Shown: positions 1-8,218, counted from the stretch's first letter. The stretch is DNA of 64,000 nt from Flavobacterium sp. CG_23.5 (GCF_017875765.1 NZ_JAGGNA010000001.1:3608253-3672252), one strand, 5' to 3'. The notes: a model not told the origin generated them from the sequence alone. Translations and numbers: made by a program.

Positions 1-523
1 TTGCGGAGCACTGTCATTCCTTTTCTTCGTTGTTTTTTACTTTATTAATTTAAGTACGGGTTTAAGGGTATTGAATGGCGAGTGGTTTTCTTGAGGTTAT
101 TCTTTTCTTTTTTGCTTGATCAAAAAATAAACAAAAAAATCAAGCCTGAAAATTAAAAACTTAATAACTACCTCAAAACTCTGTTCCACAGCCCGAGCCG
201 TTCGCCTTTCAGGCTCAACTCGCGGACTGCTGCCACTCCGTTTTTTCGTTGTTTTTTACGTTTTGAATTTAAGGGCGGGTTTACGAATCTTGGTTACTGA
301 TAGCGAGTAGTTTTCATTAAGATAATCTCTTTTTTTGTCTTGATACATCCTACGACTGCGCTCAGGAGGACGGAAACAAAAGATCAAGCCTGAAAATTAA
401 AAACTTAAGAACTACCTCAAAACTCTGTTCCACAGCCCGAGCTGTTCGCCTTTCAGCCTCAACTCGCGGACTGCTGCCACTCCGTTTTTTCATTGTTTTT
501 TTACGTTTTTAATTTAAGGGCGA
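1..523. repeat. Diverged tandem repeat, period about 243 bp
   Basis: Two long copies (about 140-279 and 384-523) share the run TCAAGCCTGAAAATTAAAAA, the CTCAAAACTCTGTTCCACAG run, a GC-rich block with GCCCGAG and CTCGCGGACTGCTGCCACTC, and an AATTTAAGGGCG tail. A third partial, more diverged copy forms the left edge (positions 1-60 match the GCGGACTGCTG...TTTTTTAC part). No gene is seen. The GC-rich core stands out from the AT-rich surroundings. It could be an intergenic repeat family of this genome or the relic of an array; the function is unknown. Confidence 0.75.
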
Positions 524-592
524 ATCTAAACTGGTGATTTTAGAGATTAAAATAGCAGGGCGGGTGGAAAAACTTAGAAGTGTTTTTTGATT

Positions 593-1438
593 TTAATTCT
601 CATCTGCTTCGTCCATGCGGGTGATGAGTTTGTTTTTGAGGGTGTTCAGGAATTTAGTTCTTTCCGTTTTTCTGTTTCGGATTTCGAGAAAAACCCGGTG
701 AAATTGACCTAAATCAATTTCAAAAGCGGATTCGAAGAAGCTTGCGATTTCTTTTAGTCCTGATGCCCCATTATTGAGAACACCTTCTGTATGAAGTGCA
801 TAAATTAATTCGATTAGCTCTACTTTTGAGCCAGTCCATTTTTGGTTTTTTGATAGAAGAGTAGCGGACTGCATCTGCTCTGTGTTATTCTCTAGTTTTA
901 CAATTTCAGATTCCAAGCTGTTTTTAAGTAAATCATTGGCCATGATTTTTGCCAATTTATAGTCATGTGAAGTTGAGAAACTCTGATCTGCTTGAAAGTA
1001 AAAACTATCCAATGTGAGTTTAATATCATACTTACCTCTTATAAAATACCTTTTGTCAAGGCATCGATTATTTGTGCGGTAGTACCGGTAAAATTCCTGA
1101 TTTTCGTCGAAGAAGTTTTTTAATTTTAACAATTCAGAGTTGTAGTATTTACGAAGTGTTTTTTTAGAACCGTAGGGTTTATTGGTTTCAATATTATAAA
1201 TTTCGTTATAGTAAATGAGCTTTCCCGCAAAAATAGGTTTGATATTTCGGAAAAATTCAATCTCTTCATTTTTATCTTGGAATTTGTATTTTATAAAGAA
1301 GGTTTTTAATTTTTCTAAACCCGCAATCATGATTTTTATGGCCTCTTCGTAATAATGAACTGTATGTGGACATTCTACAGGTATCAATTCTAATTGTCGG
1401 TCTAATTCCGACTGGAGGGATTGAGAAAATAATTTCAT
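593..1438 (-). CDS. RteC-family protein
   Basis: It resembles RteC, the regulator of excision of conjugative transposons, which is common in flavobacterial mobile regions. The C-terminal third holds the characteristic stretch ELIYALHTEGVLNNGA, a helical middle part, and an Arg/Lys-rich end (RNRKTERTKF). I place the start at the internal ATG at 1438 (281 aa), which gives the usual family length. An ATG at 1561 would add 41 residues, but that extension is encoded by the inverted AATTCGGGAATT sequence and looks non-coding. The gene ends next to the left-edge repeats and is followed upstream by an IS element. Its target is not deducible here. Confidence 0.7.
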   Translation of the reverse strand: MKLFSQSLQSELDRQLELIPVECPHTVHYYEEAIKIMIAGLEKLKTFFIKYKFQDKNEEIEFFRNIKPIFAGKLIYYNEIYNIETNKPYGSKKTLRKYYNSELLKLKNFFDENQEFYRYYRTNNRCLDKRYFIRGKYDIKLTLDSFYFQADQSFSTSHDYKLAKIMANDLLKNSLESEIVKLENNTEQMQSATLLSKNQKWTGSKVELIELIYALHTEGVLNNGASGLKEIASFFESAFEIDLGQFHRVFLEIRNRKTERTKFLNTLKNKLITRMDEADEN

Positions 1439-1526
1439 TGCAGGACTTTTAGATTGTGTGATCTTGATTGAATCAGAAACAAATCTATAGGGTGATTGTA
1501 TTCGGTGCAAATTATCTAGTGTTGTA

Positions 1527-1565
1527 TTCCCGAATTGAATAGTGAAATTCCCGAATTGCATACTA
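1527..1565. promoter_or_regulatory. Inverted CCCGAATTG motif upstream of the rteC-like gene
   Basis: Two copies of TTCCCGAATTG lie 22 bp apart (about 1528-1538 and 1550-1560). They include GTATTCCCGAATTGAATAG and CCCGAATTGCATACTAG. The same core appears at 7113-7148 and 18566-18597, each time in non-coding DNA next to a regulator. A shared operator is inferred, not shown. Confidence 0.4.
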
Positions 1566-1695
1566 GTAATTTGAGTGAAATATTGGACGACAACTGGTTT
1601 AGCCCCCTAATAATCGGACTTTAACATTTTAAGTTTTACAAACATACGCAATTAGTCAATATCTTTGTCTTGCAAGGAACAAACGAAGGCGAGTT

Positions 1696-2781
1696 TTACA
1701 CCGATGTTTGTAGAAATGTTTCAGGCCTGGTCATTTCGATTTCACTAAAATTTAGTTCACCCACAAAAAAAGGCGGAATCTCTAAATTTTGCAAGGAACT
1801 GCACTTCAGACTCGTATTGCCCGATATTTGTTGGTATGGGATTTTGAGTTTGAATGTTATTTTTCGTTTTATTTCATCTCTTTTTTGTTCGATTAGCCCT
1901 TTATTCCAGCATTCTAAAAAGATATTTGGAGGTAAATTACAAACTGAGGAATGTAGACGTTCATTATTGTATTTCTCATAAAAAATGGTCAAAACACCTT
2001 CCAATTCATCGATTGTCCAAAAATGAAAAGGTCTTAGTTTTTTTGCTAAAATAGCATGAAAACTCTCAATATGTCCATTTTCCTGTGGGGTATATGGATG
2101 TGTAAAGACTTGATTCAGGTAGTTATCTTTGAAGAAATTTTGAATCATTTTTGCCGAAAATCGACTGTCATTATCATTGCGAACCTCAATATGAATCCCT
2201 TTTTCTAGGCAATTATTTGGTTGTAAATGATTTATTATAATATGTTCCCATGCCCTTTTAACATCTTCTTTTTTGATGGAATAGGCAACCGTCCAATGCA
2301 AAACAAGTCTGGTAAAAGTGTCAATAGTTGTTAGCACATAGCTATGCATTTTATACTCCTCGACCCACACAAATTTAATGTCCATTTCCAAAACTTCAAA
2401 GGGCTGACTTGGAAAAACCTTACGGTATTTTACCCTGGTTTTACTAGGCTTTTGATGTTGTTCCTTCAATAATTGTGCGCCTTTCATCAATCGATATACT
2501 TTCTTATGATTAATATTGTAACCCATCAGTTGTAAACTAGTTTCCATTTTCCGATGACCATAATCTGTGTCGAGATCTTGATGAGCTTGCTTTATTTCTT
2601 CAATAATCACATCATTTGAAACTTCAAATTTTTGCCCGTACTTGTCAGTGTAAAAAGTCGTCGTAGAGGGACTTCTTCCTTGATTAGTCCGCTTGTTTTG
2701 ATAATAATACTGGTGTTTGGTTATTGCTGAAATTTGAAATGCCACTTCTTTCTTCAAGCCCTGAAAAATGTAGCCTCTCAC
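1696..2781 (-). CDS. IS3-family transposase OrfB (DDE integrase core)
   Basis: This is the catalytic subunit of the insertion sequence. The N-terminal part (about residues 1-110) is the HTH_21-like region with YYYQNKR and GHRKMETSLQLMGY. The rve integrase core follows with the DDE residues in VLEMDIKFVWVEEY, EVRNDNDSRFSAK and NGHIESFHA. The start is a GTG at 2781 whose last bases overlap the TGA of OrfA, placing OrfB in the -1 frame. A run of seven A residues on the coding strand (2789-2795) lies just before the overlap, so an OrfAB fusion by frameshifting is possible. The frame appears intact. Confidence 0.93.
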   Translation of the reverse strand: MRGYIFQGLKKEVAFQISAITKHQYYYQNKRTNQGRSPSTTTFYTDKYGQKFEVSNDVIIEEIKQAHQDLDTDYGHRKMETSLQLMGYNINHKKVYRLMKGAQLLKEQHQKPSKTRVKYRKVFPSQPFEVLEMDIKFVWVEEYKMHSYVLTTIDTFTRLVLHWTVAYSIKKEDVKRAWEHIIINHLQPNNCLEKGIHIEVRNDNDSRFSAKMIQNFFKDNYLNQVFTHPYTPQENGHIESFHAILAKKLRPFHFWTIDELEGVLTIFYEKYNNERLHSSVCNLPPNIFLECWNKGLIEQKRDEIKRKITFKLKIPYQQISGNTSLKCSSLQNLEIPPFFVGELNFSEIEMTRPETFLQTSV

Positions 2782-3092
2782 GAGTTCCTTTTTTTCTCCA
2801 AGGCAAATTTCTTTTTTAGCAATTCGTCTTTTAACTTGCCTTCAAGCTCTTTTTGAATAACAATTTCTTTGAGTAGCTTGTTTTCTTTTTCCAGTTCTCT
2901 GATTCGTTTAAGCTGTGCGGGGGTCATTCCATGCGCAAAGCCCTCTTCGCCCATAGTATCCATCTTCTTCTTCCATGAATAATAACTCGCAGGAAATACC
3001 GAATATTTCTCTAATGTAGGTTTAACACCTTGTTCTGAAGCTTCCTTTATGATCTTTAGCTTCTCTTCTTTGGTAAATTTTCTCTTTTCCAT
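2778..3092 (-). CDS. IS3-family transposase OrfA (HTH)
   Basis: This 104-residue protein starts MEKRKFTKEEKLKIIKEA and carries the HTH of OrfA proteins (YSVFPASYYSWKKK), followed by a leucine-zipper-like coiled coil (RELEKENKLLKEIVIQKELE). In IS3 elements OrfA binds the terminal repeats and joins OrfB as a fusion. The stop overlaps the OrfB start by 4 bp. It is the upstream gene of the element, and the right terminal repeat lies about 35 bp before its start. Confidence 0.92.
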   Translation of the reverse strand: MEKRKFTKEEKLKIIKEASEQGVKPTLEKYSVFPASYYSWKKKMDTMGEEGFAHGMTPAQLKRIRELEKENKLLKEIVIQKELEGKLKDELLKKKFALEKKRNS

Positions 3093-3154
3093 CGTACAAA
3101 ATTATAGATTTCTATTTATAATTGTGTCCGATTATTTAAGGGGCTGAAACACCA

Positions 3155-3498
3155 CGCTAAAGCATAGGGTAAAAGTAGCATTAATTATGCTCCAGTTTGA
3201 TAATGGTTCTATCAAAAGCTTTATGGATCGGGTAAAAATTACAAAAAAGGATTTCAGCAAAGACAGACAATTGCATGATGGGTCATTGTATAATGACATA
3301 CTTAACCTTGGGATGACGCATATGACAAGTGCAAATAAGAATGAATTGGATTTAAAACTATACCAATATTGCCAGTATAAATTCAATCAGTTAGATGCCG
3401 ATGTGTGGGTAGGAATTGCAGATATGAGTGCAGACAAGAATAAATTTGATTTCACAGGGCTTTTTTTTATGAGTAAAAAAAAGCCACAGCTACTATAA
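3155..3498 (+). pseudogene. Unrecognised gene fragment cut by the IS element
   Basis: The frame is open from the IS right end to a stop at 3498. The first ATG is at 3187, but coding-like sequence continues upstream to the IS boundary (TLKHRVKVALIM), so the 5' end was probably removed. The product ends DVWVGIADMSADKNKF and then a short hydrophobic stretch. I do not recognise a family. The interrupted reading frame is the main evidence that this was a real gene. Confidence 0.4.
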
Positions 3499-3502
3499 AC
3501 TT

Positions 3503-3589
3503 ATGTACAGATTCAGATTGATTAATAATGTCTTGGATAGACACCATGAATTGGAAAACGAGGAAATTTATTTTGCGCCTACGGGTTAA
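3503..3589 (+). pseudogene. Short N-terminal fragment, DUF2971-like
   Basis: The 28-residue frame MYRFRLINNVLDRHHELENE then EIYFAPTG and stop resembles the first residues of DUF2971-type proteins, which usually open with a Y(K/R)(F/Y)R...LYFASP pattern and run over 200 residues. Only the start is present. A second short frame begins in TAATG overlap at 3589. The stretch reads as debris between the IS and the large minus-strand gene. The family call is tentative. Confidence 0.25.
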
Positions 3590-3670
3590 TGTTTAGGGAC
3601 AGTCACGGAATGCAATTCCGCGCCAACGGGGTATCACTGTTACTGGACAATCTTAAATTAATTTTCAAAA

Positions 3671-6600
3671 TCACTTTAATTTACCTTTCTTGTTTTCTAC
3701 AATCTGCTTAATAAATTCTCCTTTGTTTTTACTTTTTAATTTTCCTAATTTCATTTTTATCTCAGCCATCAGCTTTAAATAAAGTTCATCAACTTGAGGG
3801 CTATTTTTTCTTAAGTGGTAGTAAGACATTATTTTTAGGAATGACAAATCCTTTATGTAATTATAGCTTGACTTTTTTACAAATACTTTAATAATTTCAG
3901 GGTAATTATTTCCTTTAATATCACCATATAAAAAAACAGACATAAATTTTTCATATTCAGAAATGTTAAGAGTGAGTATATCATTCTTTATTTTGTCCTC
4001 GATTACTGGTCTCATTTTTTGACTTCCCATCCATTTGTGCATAACATTTTGGTGCATAACAGGTAAAACAGTTATGAATAGATTGAAATCAATATTCTTT
4101 GGAAAAAAATCAGGTTCTTTTTTATGCTTTAGATAAAATGTGATCAACGAATCTCGATATTGCATTAAAAATGAAATTGAACTTTCTAAGATATTTTTGT
4201 ATGATTGTAATTTTACCTCAAAATCATCAATATCTTCAGAGTTTTTAAGTACCACACTCGCTAATTTTAAGATAGTATCAATATTCTTTTTGGTTTCTAA
4301 ATTATTCTGTGATGCAGTGAAATTATCATTTGATTTCTTAGGAATGTCTTTTTCTATTGGGGTTCTAGACAAGGTTCTATCAAAAATTTGATCTAATTTT
4401 TTTTCGTCAAATTTTGTTTTTGATCTTTTCTCATCAATATGAAATGTTAGTGATTTTTCTTTTTTTGATTCTAGAACAGAATCTATTTTAACATAGTTCT
4501 CTCGAATATCGTCATTAAAATCTGAAAATGCGACATTTAGTTTTTCTTGCGTGAACAAAAGTATATCTAAACAATCTCTTTTCAGACCTGTGTAATACTC
4601 GATTTCTTCGGTGTAATTTAGATAATTATCATTTGATAATACGATTTGTTTAAATTTGAGATCATAGTCGAATTGCAATGCTAAAAAGAAATGAAACATA
4701 AATGCAGTCTTAAATCTTAATTTAGTATCATCGTCTTCATAAGAGAAAATCCCCCTTTTTATAAAATCCTCAAGAATCTTTTCAGGTTTTCCAGAGAATT
4801 TATTTTTAAGATAAGTAGTTATGAACTTTAGAAGGTCGGCGTATTCTATATTGTAACTTAAGTCAGAATCTCCATTGTCTTTCATAAATCTTGCTATGTA
4901 CGACAAAAGCCTTTTTTTATTTGTAAAATCAAATGTATCTGAGTATATGTTTTCAATATTTGTTTTCTCTAAAATATTTTCTATAAATAGTTCTACAAGC
5001 ACAGAATTATTTATAGGTTTTTTTTCTTGTCTTTCAAAAATCCATAAAAATAGAGTAACCGATAAAGGGGTTTTAGGCAATTTAAAATCGGTAAAACTTT
5101 TCAATAACTTTTCCATGTTACCTTGCATGTCGACATCTTTTCCTTCAAACCATTTTGATATTAATAATTTAATTTCCTTACTCGTAAAATCTTGAATAAA
5201 ACAAAGATTAAAGTTAAATATTTCATTATGAGTTAAGTATTCAGTTGGAACTGTGTTGTCTAGTGTATGTGTAGAAGTTCCAATAATTCTTATGTTTCTG
5301 TATTTTTTAACGAACTCTTTCAAAATAAATATGAGTTGATTATGTTCAGACTTAAATGAAATATCATCAATCAAAAGGACTATCTTATTTGTATTTAAGA
5401 AAGATTCTATTTCTGATGCAGAAATAGAGAAAAACTCCCTGAATATTCTTTTAAGATCCTTATTTTTAATATCTGCAAATTTCAAAAGTATAGGAAGACA
5501 ATCAGAAGAAGAAAACTTGCTAATTGCTTCGATGAATATTTTATCAATTAGAAGAGTTTTTCCTGATTCTCTACTGCCATATATCAAGTAGTTAGAATTG
5601 TCATTTAAGATACTATCAATTGTATAAGACTTAGTTTCTTCTTTTTTAAAAGAATCTTTGGGGTTGTTGAGAATTCTGGGTTCTACAAATATATTTTCAA
5701 TTGAACACTTAACGCTTGTATTATTATTTGACATAATAATATGATCATTTAAACTTTCAACTACTCTGTTTTCAATAGCTTGTACTAAATCAATTTTCCT
5801 GTAATAATCGGCTAATTTATCATCTTTTAAAATTTCAAATATCTTTTTTCCATCTTCTGTTCCAATATCTGTATTAGGCACAAATTTTTCATGCACTTCA
5901 ATATATTTCCTATATTCAACTTGAATGTTTGAGTGGTTATTGAAATCGATTATAGTATAGCCGTTTACATATAAAGATTCTTTTGGAGCGTCCGCAATTG
6001 TTGAATTGGCAACGGAGATAAATATACGCCCGTTTAAATTTTGAGCATACTCTGAATCTAATTTATGAACATGACCAGTTAAAAGAGTATCATAATTTTT
6101 GTAAATCAAAGGTTTTATATCCACGAAATCAAATTCTTTAAAAAATTCTAATGGATGATGAATTAAAGCTATCTTAAAGTCACATTCATTTAAGAAAACT
6201 AGCGAATTTTCTATTTGATTTTTCCCTAGTAAAATATTTCCTTTATCATCTTCATTTTTACAAAGCCATGATGAGTTTAAACAAGAAATTCCAATGCTTC
6301 TATTATCTATATTAAGTTTAAAACTATTTTCGAAATTGGATAATTGCGAATTAGGATAGTCTTTATAAAATGTTTTTTCCCAATCTTTATAATTTTCTAA
6401 TCTTTTTAAATAAATTGAACCCTCTCTATTTGACGAGATGAATTTATCTAAGTTGTGCGTATTGATAAGATTGCCTTTAATACCAGTTTCAATAATTTCA
6501 TCTATTTTACTCCTATAAACATCATGATTTCCCGAAATTATAAAGATTTTGTTTTTTAATGAAGGATTGCTTTTTAATATTGTATTGATAAAAATATCTT

Positions 6601-6799
6601 CAAAGGACAAGAAACATAATTCAGAATCTTTAAAACCAATACCCCCCTTATCGATTAAATCTCCAGTAAATAGTAATATTGTATCATTGTTTACATGTTT
6701 TTTTAAATCTTCGGCAAGAGATTCTATGATCTTATTTTTTTTTGGAGTAGATATTTCCGATTCTAAGTGAAAATCTGAAATGTGTATAAGTCTTACCAT
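3671..6799 (-). CDS. Metallophosphoesterase-STAND NTPase fusion, putative defence protein
   Basis: This is a 1042-residue fusion. Residues 1-320 form a calcineurin-like metallophosphoesterase with all metal motifs: DFH (D9, H11), GD (46-47), GNHD (90-93), HH (214-215) and GHVH (242-245). A STAND/NACHT-type P-loop NTPase follows, with Walker A GSRESGKT (408-415) and Walker B LLIDD (D478, D479). The C-terminal 450 residues are helical and show no repeat I can name; they would be the sensor. STAND proteins with an N-terminal effector are known anti-phage proteins, so nucleotide or nucleic-acid cleavage after ligand sensing is inferred. I chose the ATG at 6799 because MVRLIHISDFH is the natural beginning of the fold; a TTG at 6829 would add ten residues. 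It stands alone beside IS debris. A signalling phosphodiesterase is the alternative. Confidence 0.85.
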   Translation of the reverse strand: MVRLIHISDFHLESEISTPKKNKIIESLAEDLKKHVNNDTILLFTGDLIDKGGIGFKDSELCFLSFEDIFINTILKSNPSLKNKIFIISGNHDVYRSKIDEIIETGIKGNLINTHNLDKFISSNREGSIYLKRLENYKDWEKTFYKDYPNSQLSNFENSFKLNIDNRSIGISCLNSSWLCKNEDDKGNILLGKNQIENSLVFLNECDFKIALIHHPLEFFKEFDFVDIKPLIYKNYDTLLTGHVHKLDSEYAQNLNGRIFISVANSTIADAPKESLYVNGYTIIDFNNHSNIQVEYRKYIEVHEKFVPNTDIGTEDGKKIFEILKDDKLADYYRKIDLVQAIENRVVESLNDHIIMSNNNTSVKCSIENIFVEPRILNNPKDSFKKEETKSYTIDSILNDNSNYLIYGSRESGKTLLIDKIFIEAISKFSSSDCLPILLKFADIKNKDLKRIFREFFSISASEIESFLNTNKIVLLIDDISFKSEHNQLIFILKEFVKKYRNIRIIGTSTHTLDNTVPTEYLTHNEIFNFNLCFIQDFTSKEIKLLISKWFEGKDVDMQGNMEKLLKSFTDFKLPKTPLSVTLFLWIFERQEKKPINNSVLVELFIENILEKTNIENIYSDTFDFTNKKRLLSYIARFMKDNGDSDLSYNIEYADLLKFITTYLKNKFSGKPEKILEDFIKRGIFSYEDDDTKLRFKTAFMFHFFLALQFDYDLKFKQIVLSNDNYLNYTEEIEYYTGLKRDCLDILLFTQEKLNVAFSDFNDDIRENYVKIDSVLESKKEKSLTFHIDEKRSKTKFDEKKLDQIFDRTLSRTPIEKDIPKKSNDNFTASQNNLETKKNIDTILKLASVVLKNSEDIDDFEVKLQSYKNILESSISFLMQYRDSLITFYLKHKKEPDFFPKNIDFNLFITVLPVMHQNVMHKWMGSQKMRPVIEDKIKNDILTLNISEYEKFMSVFLYGDIKGNNYPEIIKVFVKKSSYNYIKDLSFLKIMSYYHLRKNSPQVDELYLKLMAEIKMKLGKLKSKNKGEFIKQIVENKKGKLK

Positions 6800-7112
6800 A
6801 ATTAAAGTTGGTTCAATATTTATTTGCAATATATGAAAAAAAGCATTTGTATTTTAACAATGAAAACTTCCAGAATTATTTTTTATTGGTTTGGCCCTAA
6901 AACGAAAAAAGACACCTTAATACAGCACCTTTCATTTATTCCCATTCCTCCAGCTATCATTAAAATGCCTATTTCTCATACGCTCATAAAATCCCCCTCT
7001 CAAGTAAAGGCCTACAACCCAAACCACAACCAGATCAATTATTTCATACCATTCCATAGTTATTATAAAATTGATTAATTGTCAAACCTATATTTTTATG
7101 TAGTTAGTTGCA

Positions 7113-7148
7113 AATAGTATAGTGTGTGATTCGCGAATTGAATACTAT
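7113..7148. promoter_or_regulatory. ATTCGCGAATTG palindromic motif
   Basis: AGTATAGTGTGTGATTCGCG followed by AATTGAATACTATAG forms an interrupted palindrome: TAGTAT near the left end pairs with ATACTA near the right, around the central ATTCGCGAAT. The same block, AGTATAGTGTGTAATTCGGG plus AATTGAATA, occurs at 18566-18597. It sits about 310 bp upstream of the metallophosphoesterase-STAND gene. Possible operator; the regulator is unknown. Confidence 0.45.
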
Positions 7149-7157
7149 AGTTTATGT

Positions 7158-7196
7158 CTTTTTCATAAAAAAAGACGCCCATAGTAGGCATCTTTT
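7158..7196 (-). terminator. Probable terminator after the XRE gene
   Basis: On the minus strand GATGCCTACTATGGGCGTC forms an imperfect hairpin (GATGCC with GGGCGTC) followed by seven T residues. It lies about 60 bp past the stop of the XRE gene, as expected for its terminator. The remainder of 6800-7252 holds the motif at 7113 and no convincing gene. Confidence 0.45.
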
Positions 7197-7252
7197 AAAT
7201 TTAATATATAGCGGTTTATCTAGGTGGAAATCTTATGAAGAACAATTTAAAA

Positions 7253-7555
7253 TTACTGCTTTCCGCTACAAATTTTATTTTTTTCTGAATTATCAGCAGA
7301 GTCTAATTCGTCATAATATCTTTCAAAATCGAAATCTATATCAAATAGTTCTTTAGGGTGCACACGAAGACCTTTTGCAAGCTCTATAAGACTTGAAAGT
7401 TGACAATCAATTCTATTATTGGCAATATTACTTATCTTTCCACTATGAATTTCACATTTAGTAGCAATCTTTGCATAAGTAGTTTCTCCTTTTAAAGATT
7501 TTACTTTTTGTGCAATCAATTCTTTAATTTCTTTTGTTTTATTTTCATTCTTCAT
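7253..7555 (-). CDS. Small XRE-family (Cro/CI-type HTH) regulator
   Basis: The 100-residue protein consists of an HTH_3/XRE domain (about residues 8-75: ELIAQKVKSLKGETTYAKIA, then HSGKISNIANNRIDCQLSSL) plus a charged tail. Such proteins bind DNA as dimers. The ATG at 7555 is the only sensible start. A perfect 20-bp palindrome 43 bp upstream is the obvious operator, and a weak -7 box (TATTTTTC on the minus strand, 7588-7595) lies between it and the gene, so autorepression is likely. The palindrome also overlaps the upstream part of a divergent promoter for an RNA candidate. No toxin partner is seen. Confidence 0.85.
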   Translation of the reverse strand: MKNENKTKEIKELIAQKVKSLKGETTYAKIATKCEIHSGKISNIANNRIDCQLSSLIELAKGLRVHPKELFDIDFDFERYYDELDSADNSEKNKICSGKQ

Positions 7556-7597
7556 TATTATCTTTTAATGCAATTTGAATAAAACTCGAAAAATATT

Positions 7598-7617
7598 CAT
7601 TACCGAATTCGGTAATG
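7598..7617. promoter_or_regulatory. Perfect 20-bp palindromic operator
   Basis: CATTACCGAATTCGGTAATG reads identically on both strands. It lies between the XRE gene (minus) and a plus-strand -7 box TATCTTTG at 7631-7638, so one bound dimer could cover both promoters. The central GAATTC shares an AATTC core with the motifs at 1527, 7113 and 18566, although the flanking sequence differs. Confidence 0.7.
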
Positions 7618-7630
7618 TAAATAAAATAAT

Positions 7631-7638
7631 TATCTTTG
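7631..7638 (+). promoter_or_regulatory. TAnnTTTG -7 promoter box (TATCTTTG)
   Basis: It matches the Bacteroidota -7 consensus TAnnTTTG exactly. The expected start of transcription is near 7645, just ahead of a series of hairpins with no reading frame. No good -33 TTTG was found; the palindrome 7598-7617 covers that zone, consistent with regulated transcription. Confidence 0.5.
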
Positions 7639-7644
7639 TCTTAA

Positions 7645-7850
7645 GATTACAGTTCAAAATTGTAATTTTGCGACTCTTCAAAAAATATTGAAGCATTCGC
7701 TTTGAATCTCGTATCAGAAAACTGGTAATTTTATAGGAACGAGAAGATAAGTAAGATGCTCACGTCCCATGGCGTGGGCTCACTTATTGTTCCCCGGTAT
7801 ACCAGTACCTCTGATACGATAAGCTGAGTTCCATGCCATTTTTTATTGGC
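7645..7850 (+). ncRNA. Structured RNA candidate with a 109-nt rod
   Basis: A long interrupted hairpin spans 7710-7818. Its nested stems are CGTATCAG/CTGATACG (7710-7717 with 7811-7818), ACTGGTA/TACCAGT (7721 with 7800), GGAAC/GTTCC (7736 with 7789), ATAAGT/ACTTAT (7747 with 7782) and GCTCACG/CGTGGGC (7758 with 7773), closing on loop TCCCATGG. An 8/6-nt internal loop splits the rod. Small hairpins precede it (ATTACA/TGTAAT, CTTCAA/TTGAAG) and TGCCA/TGGCA follows at about 7834-7852. A promoter box lies at the 5' side and no open frame crosses it. The rod with an internal bubble recalls 6S RNA, but I cannot assign a family. The 3' end is uncertain. Confidence 0.55.
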
Positions 7851-7933
7851 ACAAACCCAGTTGCCATTCTTAGCCAATCTTCCTTCTTATTTAAAGTCTC
7901 GCAAACAAATTAATTTGTTGAATTAGTTAGTTT

Positions 7934-7985
7934 GGAAATGCACTGCCTGCGTCGGGCTGAAACTTTCAAGGGCAGTGTACTTTCC
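7934..7985 (+). terminator. Stable hairpin, possible terminator of the RNA locus
   Basis: GGAAA + CACTGCC on the left pair with GGCAGTG + TTTCC on the right, enclosing a 23-nt loop. There is no T-run, only TTTAA then A residues, so it may be a structural element rather than a terminator. The CACTGCC/GGCAGTG arms resemble the outer stem of the element at 20219-20296. Confidence 0.4.
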
Positions 7986-8029
7986 TTTAAAAAAAAACTT
8001 TAAAACCAAGTTGCCTATGCAATAAAAAC

Positions 8030-8146
8030 ACAATAAGAATAGCAATGTCAATGACAATAGCAATGTTAATAGCAATAGCAATTACAATGTCAATGACAAT
8101 AGCAATTACAATGACAATAGCAATTTTAATAGCAATGTCAATAATA
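8030..8146. repeat. Short degenerate hexamer repeat (CAATGN/CAATAG)
   Basis: About 110 bp consist of alternating words such as CAATGT, CAATGA, CAATAG and CAATTA (for example AGCAATGTCAATGACAATAG). The pattern is purine-rich, has no C-to-G symmetry and no reading frame of interest. It looks like a slipped-strand simple repeat between the RNA candidate and the SusC leader. Confidence 0.7.
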
Positions 8147-8218
8147 GAAAATAGCCAACATTGGTCAGATTGCAGATTGCAGTGATCAGATAACCCATAA
8201 CATACAAAAATTGCAAAG

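Larger units (their letters stand above)
1595..3154 (-). mobile_element. IS3-family insertion sequence (IS150-like), complete
   Basis: The element is about 1.56 kb with two overlapping reading frames. The left end reads TGGTTTAGCCCCCTAATAAT; the right end on the complementary strand begins TGGTGTTTCAGCCCCTTAAA, and both continue into AATCGGAC. These are imperfect terminal inverted repeats starting with the TG typical of IS3 elements. No clear target duplication is visible (flanks AAC and CGC). An open frame to the right (3155-3498) has no start of its own outside the element, so the insertion probably cut a gene. Confidence 0.85.

Noticed and set aside
1561..1561. ATG at 1561 as start of the RteC-like gene
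   Set aside because: The extra 41 residues are encoded by inverted AATTCGGG repeats and do not look like the family N-terminus; 1438 is preferred.
6824..7356. Two plus-strand frames upstream of the STAND gene
   Set aside because: Random-looking composition and overlap with the palindromic motif and terminator; no family.
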